9,386 bases of DNA from Neptuniibacter sp. (GTDB lineage Bacteria; Pseudomonadota; Gammaproteobacteria; Pseudomonadales; Balneatricaceae): contig JAIBDV010000087.1 of assembly GCA_024686055.1 (NCBI GenBank), positions 1 through 9,386 of the forward strand. The letters run 5' to 3'. Below the pieces are notes generated by a model, which made no database searches, was not told the DNA's origin, and saw only the letters and a list, made by a program, of their open reading frames with translations. A program made the translations under genes and the position numbers. This document shows, piece after piece, positions 1 to 6,710 of the stretch (positions within the stretch are counted from its first letter, which is position 1; each line of letters opens with the position of its first letter).

Positions 1-1452
1 ATCCAGGGTGTAGGGCGAGAACGAACGGGCCAGTTGCTCGGCGTCAGAAAAATAGTGGCGATAGAACCACACCAGCAGATCTTTGGCCCGTTTGGGGTAG
101 GTATTGGACAGGCTGACCGGGCCGAACATGTAGCGGATTTCCGGGTGCTGGCGCAGATAAGCTCCGATGCCAAACCAGAGGTAATCCAGGCTACGCTTGC
201 CCCAGTAACGGGGCTGAATAAAGCTGCGACCCAGTTCAATCCCCTGTTCAAAGTAAAGCGACATGGACGGGTTGTAACGGAACAGGGTACTGCTGTAGAG
301 CGGGCTGTCCGGGTCGCCGTACAGTTTGGCGGCTTCGCCTATGCGGTAGGCCCCGGCAATTTCCAGTTGCTCATCATCCCAGAGAATAAGATGACGGTAA
401 TAGGGGTCGTAGCTGTCCAGATCATGCTTTTCACCGGTGCCTTCACCCACACAGCGAAACGACACTTCACGTAAGCGGCCAACTTCCTGCATCACCGCCG
501 AGTCGGGCTGGTAATCAAACAGGTAAATTTTCTTGCCATCCCCGGTTTCGCCCAGCAGCTGGGCGTCGCGCAATTCCTGTTTAAGGGCCTGGCGGTCCTG
601 GGGGTGAGTGATGGTGCGCTCGGTGATAAATAGCGGTCGGCCATTACGGGCGATCCGATACAAATGCTTCTTCAGCAGCCTGGCTTTCTCCTGGTTGGAG
701 ACCGGCAGGCTGTCGAGCTGGTTGAACGGGATGGGTTCACCCACCCGCACCGGCAAAACGGTGGCTTGCTGGTTAAACATCTCCCGTGCCAGCAGCAGGG
801 TCGCCAGGTTGCGGTTCAGGCAGGAGATGCCATAAAACAGTGAGCTGTTTTTGCCGCCCATAAATATCGGCAGAATCGGCGCGTTGGCTTTACGGGCAAA
901 ATGAATAAAGCCGCTGTTCCACTTGCCATCCTTGATACCGGTGAGGCTGGCACGGGATACTTCGCCTGCCGGAAATACGATCACCGCTTCTTCATTTTGC
1001 AGGCTTTCCACAATGCGGGAGATATCCCGTTTGCGGGTGCTCTTGCCCATATTATCGACCGGCAGAATCAGCCCGCTCAGGGGCTCGAAATGCATCAGCA
1101 TATCGTTGGCGATAATTTTTACATCACGGCGGATTTCACCAATCAGTTTGAGCAGTGCCAGCCCGTCCAGCGCCCCCAGCGGATGATTAGCAACAATCAG
1201 CACCCGGCCGGTGGAGGGAATATTCATTCGGTCGCGGTTGCTCATGCTGTAGCTGAAGTCAAAATAGTCCAGCACCTGATCAACAAATTCAAAGCCACTG
1301 CGGTGGCTGTGGGTATCCAGGAAACGGTTAATCTCCTGCTCGCGGATCAGCCGTCGTAGCAGGAAGAGCGTGGAGTTGCGCAGCGGTGCTGGTTTGCTGG
1401 AAAAAGCTGGGTATTTACTGGTCAGCACCTGTTCTACGCTGATCTCGTTCAT
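1..1452 (-). CDS. olsF: OlsF-like bifunctional ornithine-lipid synthase (PlsC + GNAT fusion), 3' end cut by window edge
   Basis: The reverse strand is open from an ATG at 1452 to base 1, giving 484 residues with no stop, so the C-terminus lies outside. The N-terminal half is a lysophospholipid-acyltransferase (PlsC/OlsA-like) domain: the His/Asp motif reads NHPLGALDG at residues 89-97 (His90, Asp96, an H-x5-D spacing as I recall for the hemolysin-like branch rather than the classical H-x4-D), and the second block is FPAGEVSR at 160-167. From about residue 325 an OlsB-like GNAT acyltransferase domain follows (SFRCVGEGTG, then HDLDSYDPYYRHLILWD, then IAGAYRIGEA). In the known OlsF family the C-terminal part N-acylates ornithine with a 3-hydroxyacyl group and the N-terminal part O-acylates the lyso-lipid, at the inner membrane. 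A ribosome-binding stretch (AAGGGGA) precedes the ATG. It is transcribed divergently from the ABM gene and probably under PhoB control. It could also be annotated as a hemolysin-like or GNAT/lysophospholipid acyltransferase; the domain call is firm, the exact product inferred. Confidence 0.82.
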   Translation of the reverse strand, partial: MNEISVEQVLTSKYPAFSSKPAPLRNSTLFLLRRLIREQEINRFLDTHSHRSGFEFVDQVLDYFDFSYSMSNRDRMNIPSTGRVLIVANHPLGALDGLALLKLIGEIRRDVKIIANDMLMHFEPLSGLILPVDNMGKSTRKRDISRIVESLQNEEAVIVFPAGEVSRASLTGIKDGKWNSGFIHFARKANAPILPIFMGGKNSSLFYGISCLNRNLATLLLAREMFNQQATVLPVRVGEPIPFNQLDSLPVSNQEKARLLKKHLYRIARNGRPLFITERTITHPQDRQALKQELRDAQLLGETGDGKKIYLFDYQPDSAVMQEVGRLREVSFRCVGEGTGEKHDLDSYDPYYRHLILWDDEQLEIAGAYRIGEAAKLYGDPDSPLYSSTLFRYNPSMSLYFEQGIELGRSFIQPRYWGKRSLDYLWFGIGAYLRQHPEIRYMFGPVSLSNTYPKRAKDLLVWFYRHYFSDAEQLARSFSPYTLD

Positions 1453-1498
1453 CGCCTGGGTTCCCCTTGTAGCTAAAAGCGTTGTTGCTCTAACTAAC

Positions 1499-1514
1499 TA
1501 TTTGATTTCAAATA
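1499..1514. repeat. Perfect inverted repeat, candidate operator
   Basis: TATTTGA-TT-TCAAATA has two perfect 7-bp arms around a 2-bp centre. It overlaps the possible -35 of the rightward ABM-gene promoter and lies in the leader of olsF. The size and symmetry fit a dimeric repressor site (TetR or GntR type), but I cannot name the regulator. It is not an FNR box, which needs TTGAT-N4-ATCAA. Confidence 0.45.
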
Positions 1515-1531
1515 CAGCTGTGTTCTATTTA
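1502..1531 (+). promoter_or_regulatory. Possible sigma70 promoter for the ABM monooxygenase gene
   Basis: TTGATT (1502-1507) and TATTTA (1526-1531) are separated by 18 bp and would start transcription near 1538, about 80 nt before the ATG at 1620. Both hexamers are imperfect and the area is AT-rich, so this is a plausible rather than a secure call. If real, its transcript runs through the PHO-box-like array and faces the olsF promoter. Confidence 0.35.
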
Positions 1532-1540
1532 AGCGTTGGA

Positions 1541-1557
1541 CATGCATTTAATGTATG
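1541..1557. repeat. Near-perfect 17-bp palindrome over the olsF -10 region
   Basis: CATGCATTTAATGTATG pairs at seven of eight positions around a central T. It covers the proposed -10 of olsF (1550-1555), so a protein bound here would block that promoter. No regulator can be assigned from sequence. Confidence 0.35.
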
Positions 1558-1605
1558 AGTGTTTTATGACCGGTTACTGACGGCGTAGTGACGGTCTGGT
1601 GACAA
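1550..1605 (-). promoter_or_regulatory. PHO-box-like promoter of olsF: four 7-bp direct repeats at 11-bp period plus -10
   Basis: Read on the minus strand, four heptamers occur at an exact 11-bp period: TTGTCAC (1605-1599), CCGTCAC (1594-1588), CCGTCAG (1583-1577) and CGGTCAT (1572-1566), each followed by a 4-bp spacer. The established PhoB site is two CTGTCAT-type heptamers with a 4-bp spacer. The copies here match CTGTCAY at 6, 6, 5 and 6 of 7 positions, although their spacers are not AT-rich as in the classical box. Ten bp after the last heptamer is TACATT (1555-1550), a fair -10 at the distance typical of PhoB-activated promoters, where the box replaces the -35. This predicts a transcript start near 1543 and a leader of about 90 nt before olsF. 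Ornithine-lipid synthesis is PhoB-controlled in other bacteria, which supports the assignment. The repeats are seen; PhoB binding is inferred. Confidence 0.6.
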
Positions 1606-1606
1606 A

Positions 1607-1616
1607 GAGGAGAAGG
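1607..1616 (+). promoter_or_regulatory. Ribosome-binding site that sets the ABM gene start
   Basis: GAGGAGAAGG is a strong purine-rich Shine-Dalgarno sequence; AGGAG at 1608-1612 is 7 nt from the ATG at 1620. It lies inside the reading frame opened by an in-frame GTG at 1599, so the GTG is not the real start. Confidence 0.8.
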
Positions 1617-1619
1617 TCG

Positions 1620-1934
1620 ATGTGGGTTGTGTCTAACCGGATTTATCTGGTTGAAAGTTATGCAGATGAGTTTGAACAGCGTTTTGCCCGCCGGGCCGGA
1701 CAGATTGATAAACAACCGGGATTTATCTCGATGGCGGTGTTAAAACCAGCCAAAGAGGGCGCTCCCTGGGTGGTACAGACCCACTGGCAGGATAAAGCCG
1801 CCTTTGATGGCTGGGTGGGCAGTGATGATTTCCGGCTGTCGCATGCCAACCCGATGGCAAAAGAGGCCTTCAGCCAGAAGGGCCAGCTGGAGATGCATGA
1901 AATCGTGATTTCAAGTCGTGCGAACGGAGCCTGA
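1620..1934 (+). CDS. ABM-fold monooxygenase, IsdG/HmoB-like candidate heme-degrading enzyme
   Basis: A 104-residue cytoplasmic protein of the antibiotic-biosynthesis-monooxygenase (dimeric alpha/beta barrel) family. It starts with NRIYL-type beta strand 1 and has a PGFISMAVL strand after the first helix and a VVQTHWQDKAAFDGW segment. Asn6, Trp65 and His75 sit where the catalytic Asn, Trp and His of staphylococcal IsdG lie (Trp and His are 10 residues apart in both). That triad is the hallmark of heme-degrading members, so opening of the heme ring to release iron is the best functional guess; other ABM proteins are quinol monooxygenases or have no known substrate. The start at 1620 is chosen for its strong ribosome-binding site; an in-frame GTG at 1599 would add the basic peptide VTKRRRS and overlap that site. 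The gene is alone on its strand, 129 bp before the c-di-GMP gene. No heme-transport gene is visible nearby. Family call firm, substrate uncertain. Confidence 0.8.
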   Translation: MWVVSNRIYLVESYADEFEQRFARRAGQIDKQPGFISMAVLKPAKEGAPWVVQTHWQDKAAFDGWVGSDDFRLSHANPMAKEAFSQKGQLEMHEIVISSRANGA

Positions 1935-1961
1935 GCCCACAATATTTCGAGCGCTGGCCTG

Positions 1962-1977
1962 TCAACGGGGCCGTTGA
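1962..1977. repeat. Perfect inverted repeat between the ABM and GGDEF-EAL genes
   Basis: TCAACGG-GG-CCGTTGA has 7-bp perfect arms around GG, 28 bp after the ABM stop codon. As RNA it could form a short hairpin but there is no T-run after it, so it is a poor intrinsic terminator; it may instead be an operator. Function unknown. Confidence 0.3.
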
Positions 1978-2000
1978 ACGTCGCTTAGAAGAATAAGCCG

Positions 2001-2030
2001 GTGACGGCTGTAGACGACGTCTTGTAGTAT
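2001..2030 (+). promoter_or_regulatory. Weak candidate promoter for the GGDEF-EAL gene
   Basis: GTGACG (2001-2006) and TAGTAT (2025-2030) are 18 bp apart, each matching the sigma70 hexamers at 4 of 6 positions. It lies about 30 nt before the proposed start. Read-through from the ABM gene is equally possible. Confidence 0.22.
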
Positions 2031-2063
2031 TAGCACTTGATGGCAGATTAGGGAGTGATAGCC

Positions 2064-5000
2064 GTGACCCCGGAGACCTTCTCAGAGAATACCCAGTTGC
2101 AGGCGATGGCTGCGTTACTGGCCCAGGCCAGCACGCCGATTGTTGTTTGTCAGCAGCGCGAGGTGTTGGCCGTCAGTCAGGGCTGGCTGGCCTTAACCGA
2201 CATTGGCCTGAGTTCACCCTGTGCACTGACAGACTGGGAGTCTCGCTGTCAGATTGATGATCAGGCATTACAGCGGTTACTGACGCCTCAGACCTCGGCG
2301 TCCACTGAGGCACGTCAGACCCTGACGCTGACTGACGGTCAGGGCCTGATCCGTCATTGCAGTGTTCACCTCAACCGTTTTGATAGCCCTGACCTGGCCG
2401 ATATCAGCTGGCTTATTTTTACTGATAATACTGAGCAGCATCGTATGGAGCAGGCGCTGGGGCAGGTCATTGCGACCGCGTCCAGTGCCCGTGGCCGGGC
2501 GTTTTTTGACCGTCTGACTCGCACCCTGTGTGCCACGCTGAACCTGGATGGGGCGCTGATCGCTGAGACGGATAATAGTGCTGAACCGATGCTGCAGGGG
2601 CTGTCCGGTTATATTAAAGGCGGCTATAAGCGGGGTATCAGCTATTCGCTGGTCGGCACTCCCTGTGAGCGGGTATTGAGCAGCCGACGGCCTGTTCACT
2701 ATGCCAGTGGCGTCAGCCAGCGCTTTCCGGCGGATCAGTTTTTATTAGAGGAGCAGATTGAAAGCTACCTTGGCTTCCCGTTGTGTGACAGCGACGGTCG
2801 GCCGATGGGGGTGATTGCCCTGATGTCGTGCCAGCCGATGGAAATGTCCAGTACGCTGATCTCCATGCTGCAGTTTGTTGCCAGCCGGGTGGAGAGTGAT
2901 CTGCAGCGGCAACAGGCTGAAATGCGGCTTGAAGTCAGCCAGCTGGGGCTGCACGCGGCGGAGCGACTTGCCAATATGGGTAGCTGGGTGGTGGATGCTA
3001 CGCACCAGAGTGTGGTGATCTCAGAACAGATGAGCACTATCTATCACCTGGATGAATTTAATTGTGAAATTCCCCGTAGTCTGACGTTACAGCGTATCCA
3101 CCCGGAAGATCGCACACGGGTGCAGGCACAGATTGCGGCGGGTGAGGCCAGTGGCAGGCCCTATAATTTTCATCACCGTATCCTGTTACCCGATGGTGAG
3201 GTTCGCTGGATTCGTTCCGGGTGCGAGCCGGTTATGGCCGATGGTCGGATCAGTAAAATTTTCGGGGTCAGCCAGGATATTACTGAACTGACTCACAGTC
3301 AGCGTCAGGCATTTGAATCTGAACAGATGCAGCGGCGGCTTATTTCCGCCTGCCCTTACGGTATTACCTACCTGGATCGTGATCTTAATTTTGTCTACAT
3401 CAACCATGTGGCAGAAAAAATCTACGGTTACCAGCAAGGTGAACTACAAGGGCGTTCCCTGGCTGTTGTGCTACCCGATGATCAGTGGCAGCAGACCTGC
3501 ACGCTGTTTAATGGCCTGCTGGATAAATCACCCCGTGTGACGCAATACCATCGAGTTGGTAAGCGCCCTGATGGCACCTTTCGTGAGCTGGATGTCACCC
3601 TCAACTATATGCTGGATGAGGAGGGCAACACTCAGGGCTTTATCGGTTTTCTGACCGATGTAACCGATAAAATAGCCACGGAACTGCGCCTGACGCAGCT
3701 ATCAATCATCGTTGAACAGAGCCCATCGTCCATTCTGATTACCGATGTGGCGGGTAAAATTGAGTACGTTAATCCGGCGTTTGAAACCACCAGCGGGTAT
3801 AAGCTTAAAGACCTGGTGGGTGAAACACCGCGTGTTTTGCGCTCCGGAAAAACCCCGCCAGCGGTGTACAAGGGGATGTGGCAGACGATCACCTCGGGCC
3901 AGCCATGGCGTGGTGAGCTGTTGAACCGACGCAAGGATGGTTCAATGTTCTGGGAACTGGCCAGTCTGGCACCGATTCGTTCACCGGACGGCGAGGTGAC
4001 CCACTTTGTCTCGATCAATGAAGATATTACCCGCCTGAAAGACCAGGAAGCCCAGCTGGCCTGGCAGGCCAGTTATGATCCGGTGACTCACCTGCCTAAC
4101 CGGGTGCTGGCGATGGACCGGCTGAGCTGTGCTATCAATGTTGCCCAGCAGAACAATAGCTTTGCGGCGGTGATGTTTGTCGATCTGGATCAGTTCAAAC
4201 GTATCAATGACACCTTTGGTCATAGCAGTGGTGACAAATTGCTGGTGCGCGCGGCAGAGCGGCTGAAGCAGGTGGTAACGGCGGGTGATACGGTCGCCCG
4301 TTTCGGCGGTGATGAATTTGTGGTGTTGCTGGATGATCAGCAGGATCTTCTCTCGATCGAAAAAGTCGCCGAGAAAATATTACGCGCCTTCAACGTCCCG
4401 GTGCTGGTGGGTGAACACCAGCTGACGGTGACAGCGTCGGTGGGAGTCGCGGTGTACCCACAGGATGGAGACGACCCGGAAACCCTGCTCAGTCATGCCG
4501 ATGCAGCGATGTATAGCGCTAAAGATCAGGGCCGTAACGGTTATTACTTCTTTACTCCACAGATGAATGAACAGGCCCGGCTCCGGCTGAAGCTGGAAAG
4601 TCAGCTGCAGCAGGCGCTGGTGCGTCAGCAGATGACCGTGGTGTACCAGCCGGTGATCTCATTCAGTACGGGTGAGATCGTCGGGGCTGAAGCGCTGATG
4701 CGCTGGTATTCGCCGGAGCTGGGCCATGTGCCGCCGGATCAGTTTATTCCACTGGCCGAAGATCTGGGGCTGATCGATGAACTGGGTGAATGGGTCATTG
4801 ATCAGGTGCTGAGCCAGTACCGGGAATGGCGTAACCGGCTTAAACCGGAGTTTCGCTGTGCAATCAACGTGTCTCCCCGCCAGTTTCAGCGTGGTGAACT
4901 GGCATCGTTTCTGTTATCCCGGCTGGATTATTACAATGTTCCCGGCAGTGCCATTGAACTGGAAGTGACCGAAGGCCTGTTGATGCAGAACTGGCCGACT

Positions 5001-5390
5001 ATTGATCGTCAGATTCATGATCTGGCCGCCGCCGGTATCTCGTTGTCGATTGATGACTTCGGCACTGGCTACTCGTCGATCAGCTACCTGCGTAAATATC
5101 CGTTTAATACCCTGAAAATTGACCGCAGTTTTGTCCGTGAACTGCTGGAAGATAAAGAAGATGAAACCCTGGTGCGCTCGGTGATTGCGATGGCCCACAG
5201 TATGGGGCTATCAATTATCGCTGAAGGGGTAGAAACCGCTGCGCAGTACCATATGTTGCGTGACGCCCGCTGCTGCATGATGCAGGGGTACCTGTTCAGC
5301 CGACCGATACCGGCCAGTGATTTTGAGCACCTGCTGGTAAACCCCCGCGATATTGCTGAGCTGCTGCTTCCAGAGGCAGTACTCGACTGA
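2064..5390 (+). CDS. Soluble PAS/GAF multi-sensor GGDEF-EAL c-di-GMP protein
   Basis: A 1108-residue protein with no obvious signal peptide or membrane segment. Domains in order: divergent PAS-like region (about 20-125), GAF (140-285), PAS of the PAS_3 type (297-410; HPEDR, then DGEVRWIRS), PAS (420-540), PAS (542-660; YVNPAF, then DITRLKDQEAQ linker), GGDEF (670-830) and EAL (840-1090). The cyclase motif RFGGDEF is intact (GGDEF at 748-752). The inhibitory RxxD site five residues upstream reads TAGD, so product inhibition is probably lost. The EAL half keeps the phosphodiesterase residues: EAL (876-878), INVSPRQF, ELEVTE, DDFGTGYSS, LKIDRSFV, IIAEGVET and MQGYLFSRP. It is thus potentially bifunctional, making and breaking c-di-GMP in response to cytoplasmic signals; ligands of the sensors cannot be read from sequence. 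I chose GTG 2064 because AGGGAG lies 8 nt before it; GTG 2055 overlaps that site and would add three residues. No upstream in-frame start exists beyond 2055. Confidence 0.9.
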   Translation: MTPETFSENTQLQAMAALLAQASTPIVVCQQREVLAVSQGWLALTDIGLSSPCALTDWESRCQIDDQALQRLLTPQTSASTEARQTLTLTDGQGLIRHCSVHLNRFDSPDLADISWLIFTDNTEQHRMEQALGQVIATASSARGRAFFDRLTRTLCATLNLDGALIAETDNSAEPMLQGLSGYIKGGYKRGISYSLVGTPCERVLSSRRPVHYASGVSQRFPADQFLLEEQIESYLGFPLCDSDGRPMGVIALMSCQPMEMSSTLISMLQFVASRVESDLQRQQAEMRLEVSQLGLHAAERLANMGSWVVDATHQSVVISEQMSTIYHLDEFNCEIPRSLTLQRIHPEDRTRVQAQIAAGEASGRPYNFHHRILLPDGEVRWIRSGCEPVMADGRISKIFGVSQDITELTHSQRQAFESEQMQRRLISACPYGITYLDRDLNFVYINHVAEKIYGYQQGELQGRSLAVVLPDDQWQQTCTLFNGLLDKSPRVTQYHRVGKRPDGTFRELDVTLNYMLDEEGNTQGFIGFLTDVTDKIATELRLTQLSIIVEQSPSSILITDVAGKIEYVNPAFETTSGYKLKDLVGETPRVLRSGKTPPAVYKGMWQTITSGQPWRGELLNRRKDGSMFWELASLAPIRSPDGEVTHFVSINEDITRLKDQEAQLAWQASYDPVTHLPNRVLAMDRLSCAINVAQQNNSFAAVMFVDLDQFKRINDTFGHSSGDKLLVRAAERLKQVVTAGDTVARFGGDEFVVLLDDQQDLLSIEKVAEKILRAFNVPVLVGEHQLTVTASVGVAVYPQDGDDPETLLSHADAAMYSAKDQGRNGYYFFTPQMNEQARLRLKLESQLQQALVRQQMTVVYQPVISFSTGEIVGAEALMRWYSPELGHVPPDQFIPLAEDLGLIDELGEWVIDQVLSQYREWRNRLKPEFRCAINVSPRQFQRGELASFLLSRLDYYNVPGSAIELEVTEGLLMQNWPTIDRQIHDLAAAGISLSIDDFGTGYSSISYLRKYPFNTLKIDRSFVRELLEDKEDETLVRSVIAMAHSMGLSIIAEGVETAAQYHMLRDARCCMMQGYLFSRPIPASDFEHLLVNPRDIAELLLPEAVLD

Positions 5391-5434
5391 GCAGAGCTTG
5401 TGCCTGGTCGTTAAATCGCCAATAATTACAACTA

Positions 5435-5450
5435 CTGTATAAATGAACAG
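5435..5450 (+). promoter_or_regulatory. LexA (SOS) box controlling dinB
   Basis: CTGTATAAATGAACAG is an exact CTGT-N8-ACAG LexA site, with TA before CTGT as in the gammaproteobacterial consensus. The TATAAA at 5438-5443 inside it is a likely -10, so LexA would sit on the promoter. It lies 45 bp after the GGDEF-EAL stop and upstream of dinB, a known SOS gene in E. coli. The box includes the ATG at 5443. Confidence 0.8.
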
Positions 5451-5550
5451 CTGGTTGAACGTGGCGCTGGTGGTTGGTATGGCTCAGAAAATGAACGCGG
5501 CACAGGCTTCAGGTGAGGTCAGTGTCGCAGCACTGGAAACGGTGGCGCAG

Positions 5551-6606
5551 GTGTCTCGTAAAATCGTCCATTGTGATTGCGACTGTTTCTTTGCTGCGGT
5601 TGAGATGCGCGACAACCCTCAACTCAGGCATGTACCGCTGGCGGTGGGCGGCAGTGCTGACCGTCGTGGTGTTATCGCCACCTGTAATTACGCCGCACGG
5701 GCGTTTGGGGTGCGCTCGGCCATGTCGACAGCGCGGGCGTTACGGCTGTGCCCTGATCTGGTGGTGGTGTCAGGTAATATGGAAAAATATCGCCAGGTGT
5801 CGAAACAGATTATGGCGATCTACCGTGAATACACCGATCAGATCGAACCTCTGTCCCTGGACGAAGCCTACCTGGATGTTACCGGCTCCGAGCATTGTAG
5901 CGGCAGCGCGACCCGGATTGCCGAGGAAATTCGGGCAAAGGTGGTCGCTCAGACGGGCATTACCATTTCGGCCGGTGTCGCCTCCAACAAGTTTATCGCC
6001 AAAGTTGCCAGTGACTGGAATAAGCCTGATGGCCTGTTTGTGGTCCAGCCTGACCAGGTGGACAGCTTTGTCCGCCAGCTGGCGGTGAAAAAAATCCCCG
6101 GCGTGGGTGAAAAAACGGCCGCCCGGTTGCACAAGCTGGGCGTCGAAACCTGTGAAGACCTGCGTCGATTTACTCTGGCGCAGCAGATTGAGCAGTTTGG
6201 TCGCTTTGGCAGTCGACTTTACGATGTGTGCCGGGGGCTGGATGAGCGGCCGGTTAAAACCTCCCGCACTCGCAAATCGGTCAGTGTTGAACACACCTAT
6301 GCTCAGGATCTGCCAGACCTGAGCCGCTGTGAAGCGCAGCTGCCCTTGCTGATGCAGGCGCTGCAGGCGCGCTATCAGGGCCTGAAAGACCGCCGGGCGA
6401 TTGCCGGGGTAGTGGTGAAGGTCAAGTTTGGTGATTTCAGTCAGACTACCGCTGAGAAAGCACTGGCAGAGGGAGGCCTCGAACACTTCCGCCAGCTGCT
6501 GGCTGAGGCCTGGGGGCGGGGTGGTAAACCGGTGCGTTTACTGGGGCTGGGTTACCGCCTGTCCGAGCAACCATTGCAGCCACAGGTACAGTTAGCCCTG
6601 TTCTGA
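5551..6606 (+). CDS. dinB: DNA polymerase IV (Y-family translesion polymerase)
   Basis: Error-prone lesion-bypass polymerase. From GTG 5551 it is 351 residues, the same length as E. coli DinB, and begins SRKIVHCDCDCFFAAVEMRDNP-like, aligned with the canonical N-terminus. Visible features: first metal-ligand Asp9, steric-gate Phe14, catalytic SLDEAYLDV with Asp104 and Glu105, the helix-hairpin-helix KIPGVGEKTAARL, the little-finger entry RKSVSVEHTY, and a C-terminal QLALF that fits the QLxLF beta-clamp-binding motif. The frame is open back to ATG 5443, but that ATG lies within the LexA box/-10 and would precede transcription; ATG 5479 (375 residues) remains possible. The ribosome-binding site before 5551 (GGTGG, 5 nt away) is mediocre, so the start is decided mainly by homology. 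All catalytic residues are present, and it should be active and induced by DNA damage. Single gene; no SOS partner (imuA, dnaE2, recX) is visible. Confidence 0.93.
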   Translation: MSRKIVHCDCDCFFAAVEMRDNPQLRHVPLAVGGSADRRGVIATCNYAARAFGVRSAMSTARALRLCPDLVVVSGNMEKYRQVSKQIMAIYREYTDQIEPLSLDEAYLDVTGSEHCSGSATRIAEEIRAKVVAQTGITISAGVASNKFIAKVASDWNKPDGLFVVQPDQVDSFVRQLAVKKIPGVGEKTAARLHKLGVETCEDLRRFTLAQQIEQFGRFGSRLYDVCRGLDERPVKTSRTRKSVSVEHTYAQDLPDLSRCEAQLPLLMQALQARYQGLKDRRAIAGVVVKVKFGDFSQTTAEKALAEGGLEHFRQLLAEAWGRGGKPVRLLGLGYRLSEQPLQPQVQLALF

Positions 6607-6689
6607 GCACCGGGGTTCTGTGCTGGATGCTGCAGTGCAAATATTTTCCCAGGTTCCCGTTACTGCGCCCGCAGTCTGCCATTCTTCTC

Positions 6690-6698
6690 TGTTATACT
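6690..6698 (+). promoter_or_regulatory. Extended -10 promoter for the SulP gene
   Basis: TGTTATACT is an extended -10 (TG-N-TATACT) with five of six -10 bases matching; no good -35 is seen at the normal distance, which extended -10 promoters tolerate. Transcription would begin near 6705, giving a leader of about 145 nt that contains the long hairpin. Confidence 0.5.
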
Positions 6699-6710
6699 TG
6701 CGCGCTTTTT

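Noticed and set aside
34..1359. Several plus-strand open frames (34-474, 608-835, 901-1359) over the first gene
   Set aside because: They are opposite a continuous 484-codon minus-strand frame with clear PlsC and GNAT motifs; none has a recognisable domain or ribosome-binding site.
1502..1514. FNR/Anr box
   Set aside because: TTGATTTCAAA lacks the four-base spacing and ATCAA half-site of the TTGAT-N4-ATCAA consensus.
5770..6486. A 238-codon minus-strand frame inside dinB
   Set aside because: It lies antisense to conserved DinB catalytic and helix-hairpin-helix motifs and has no domain of its own.
6606..6624. Small hairpin AGCAC/GTGCT right after dinB as a terminator
   Set aside because: It has only five pairs, a nine-base loop and no T-run.
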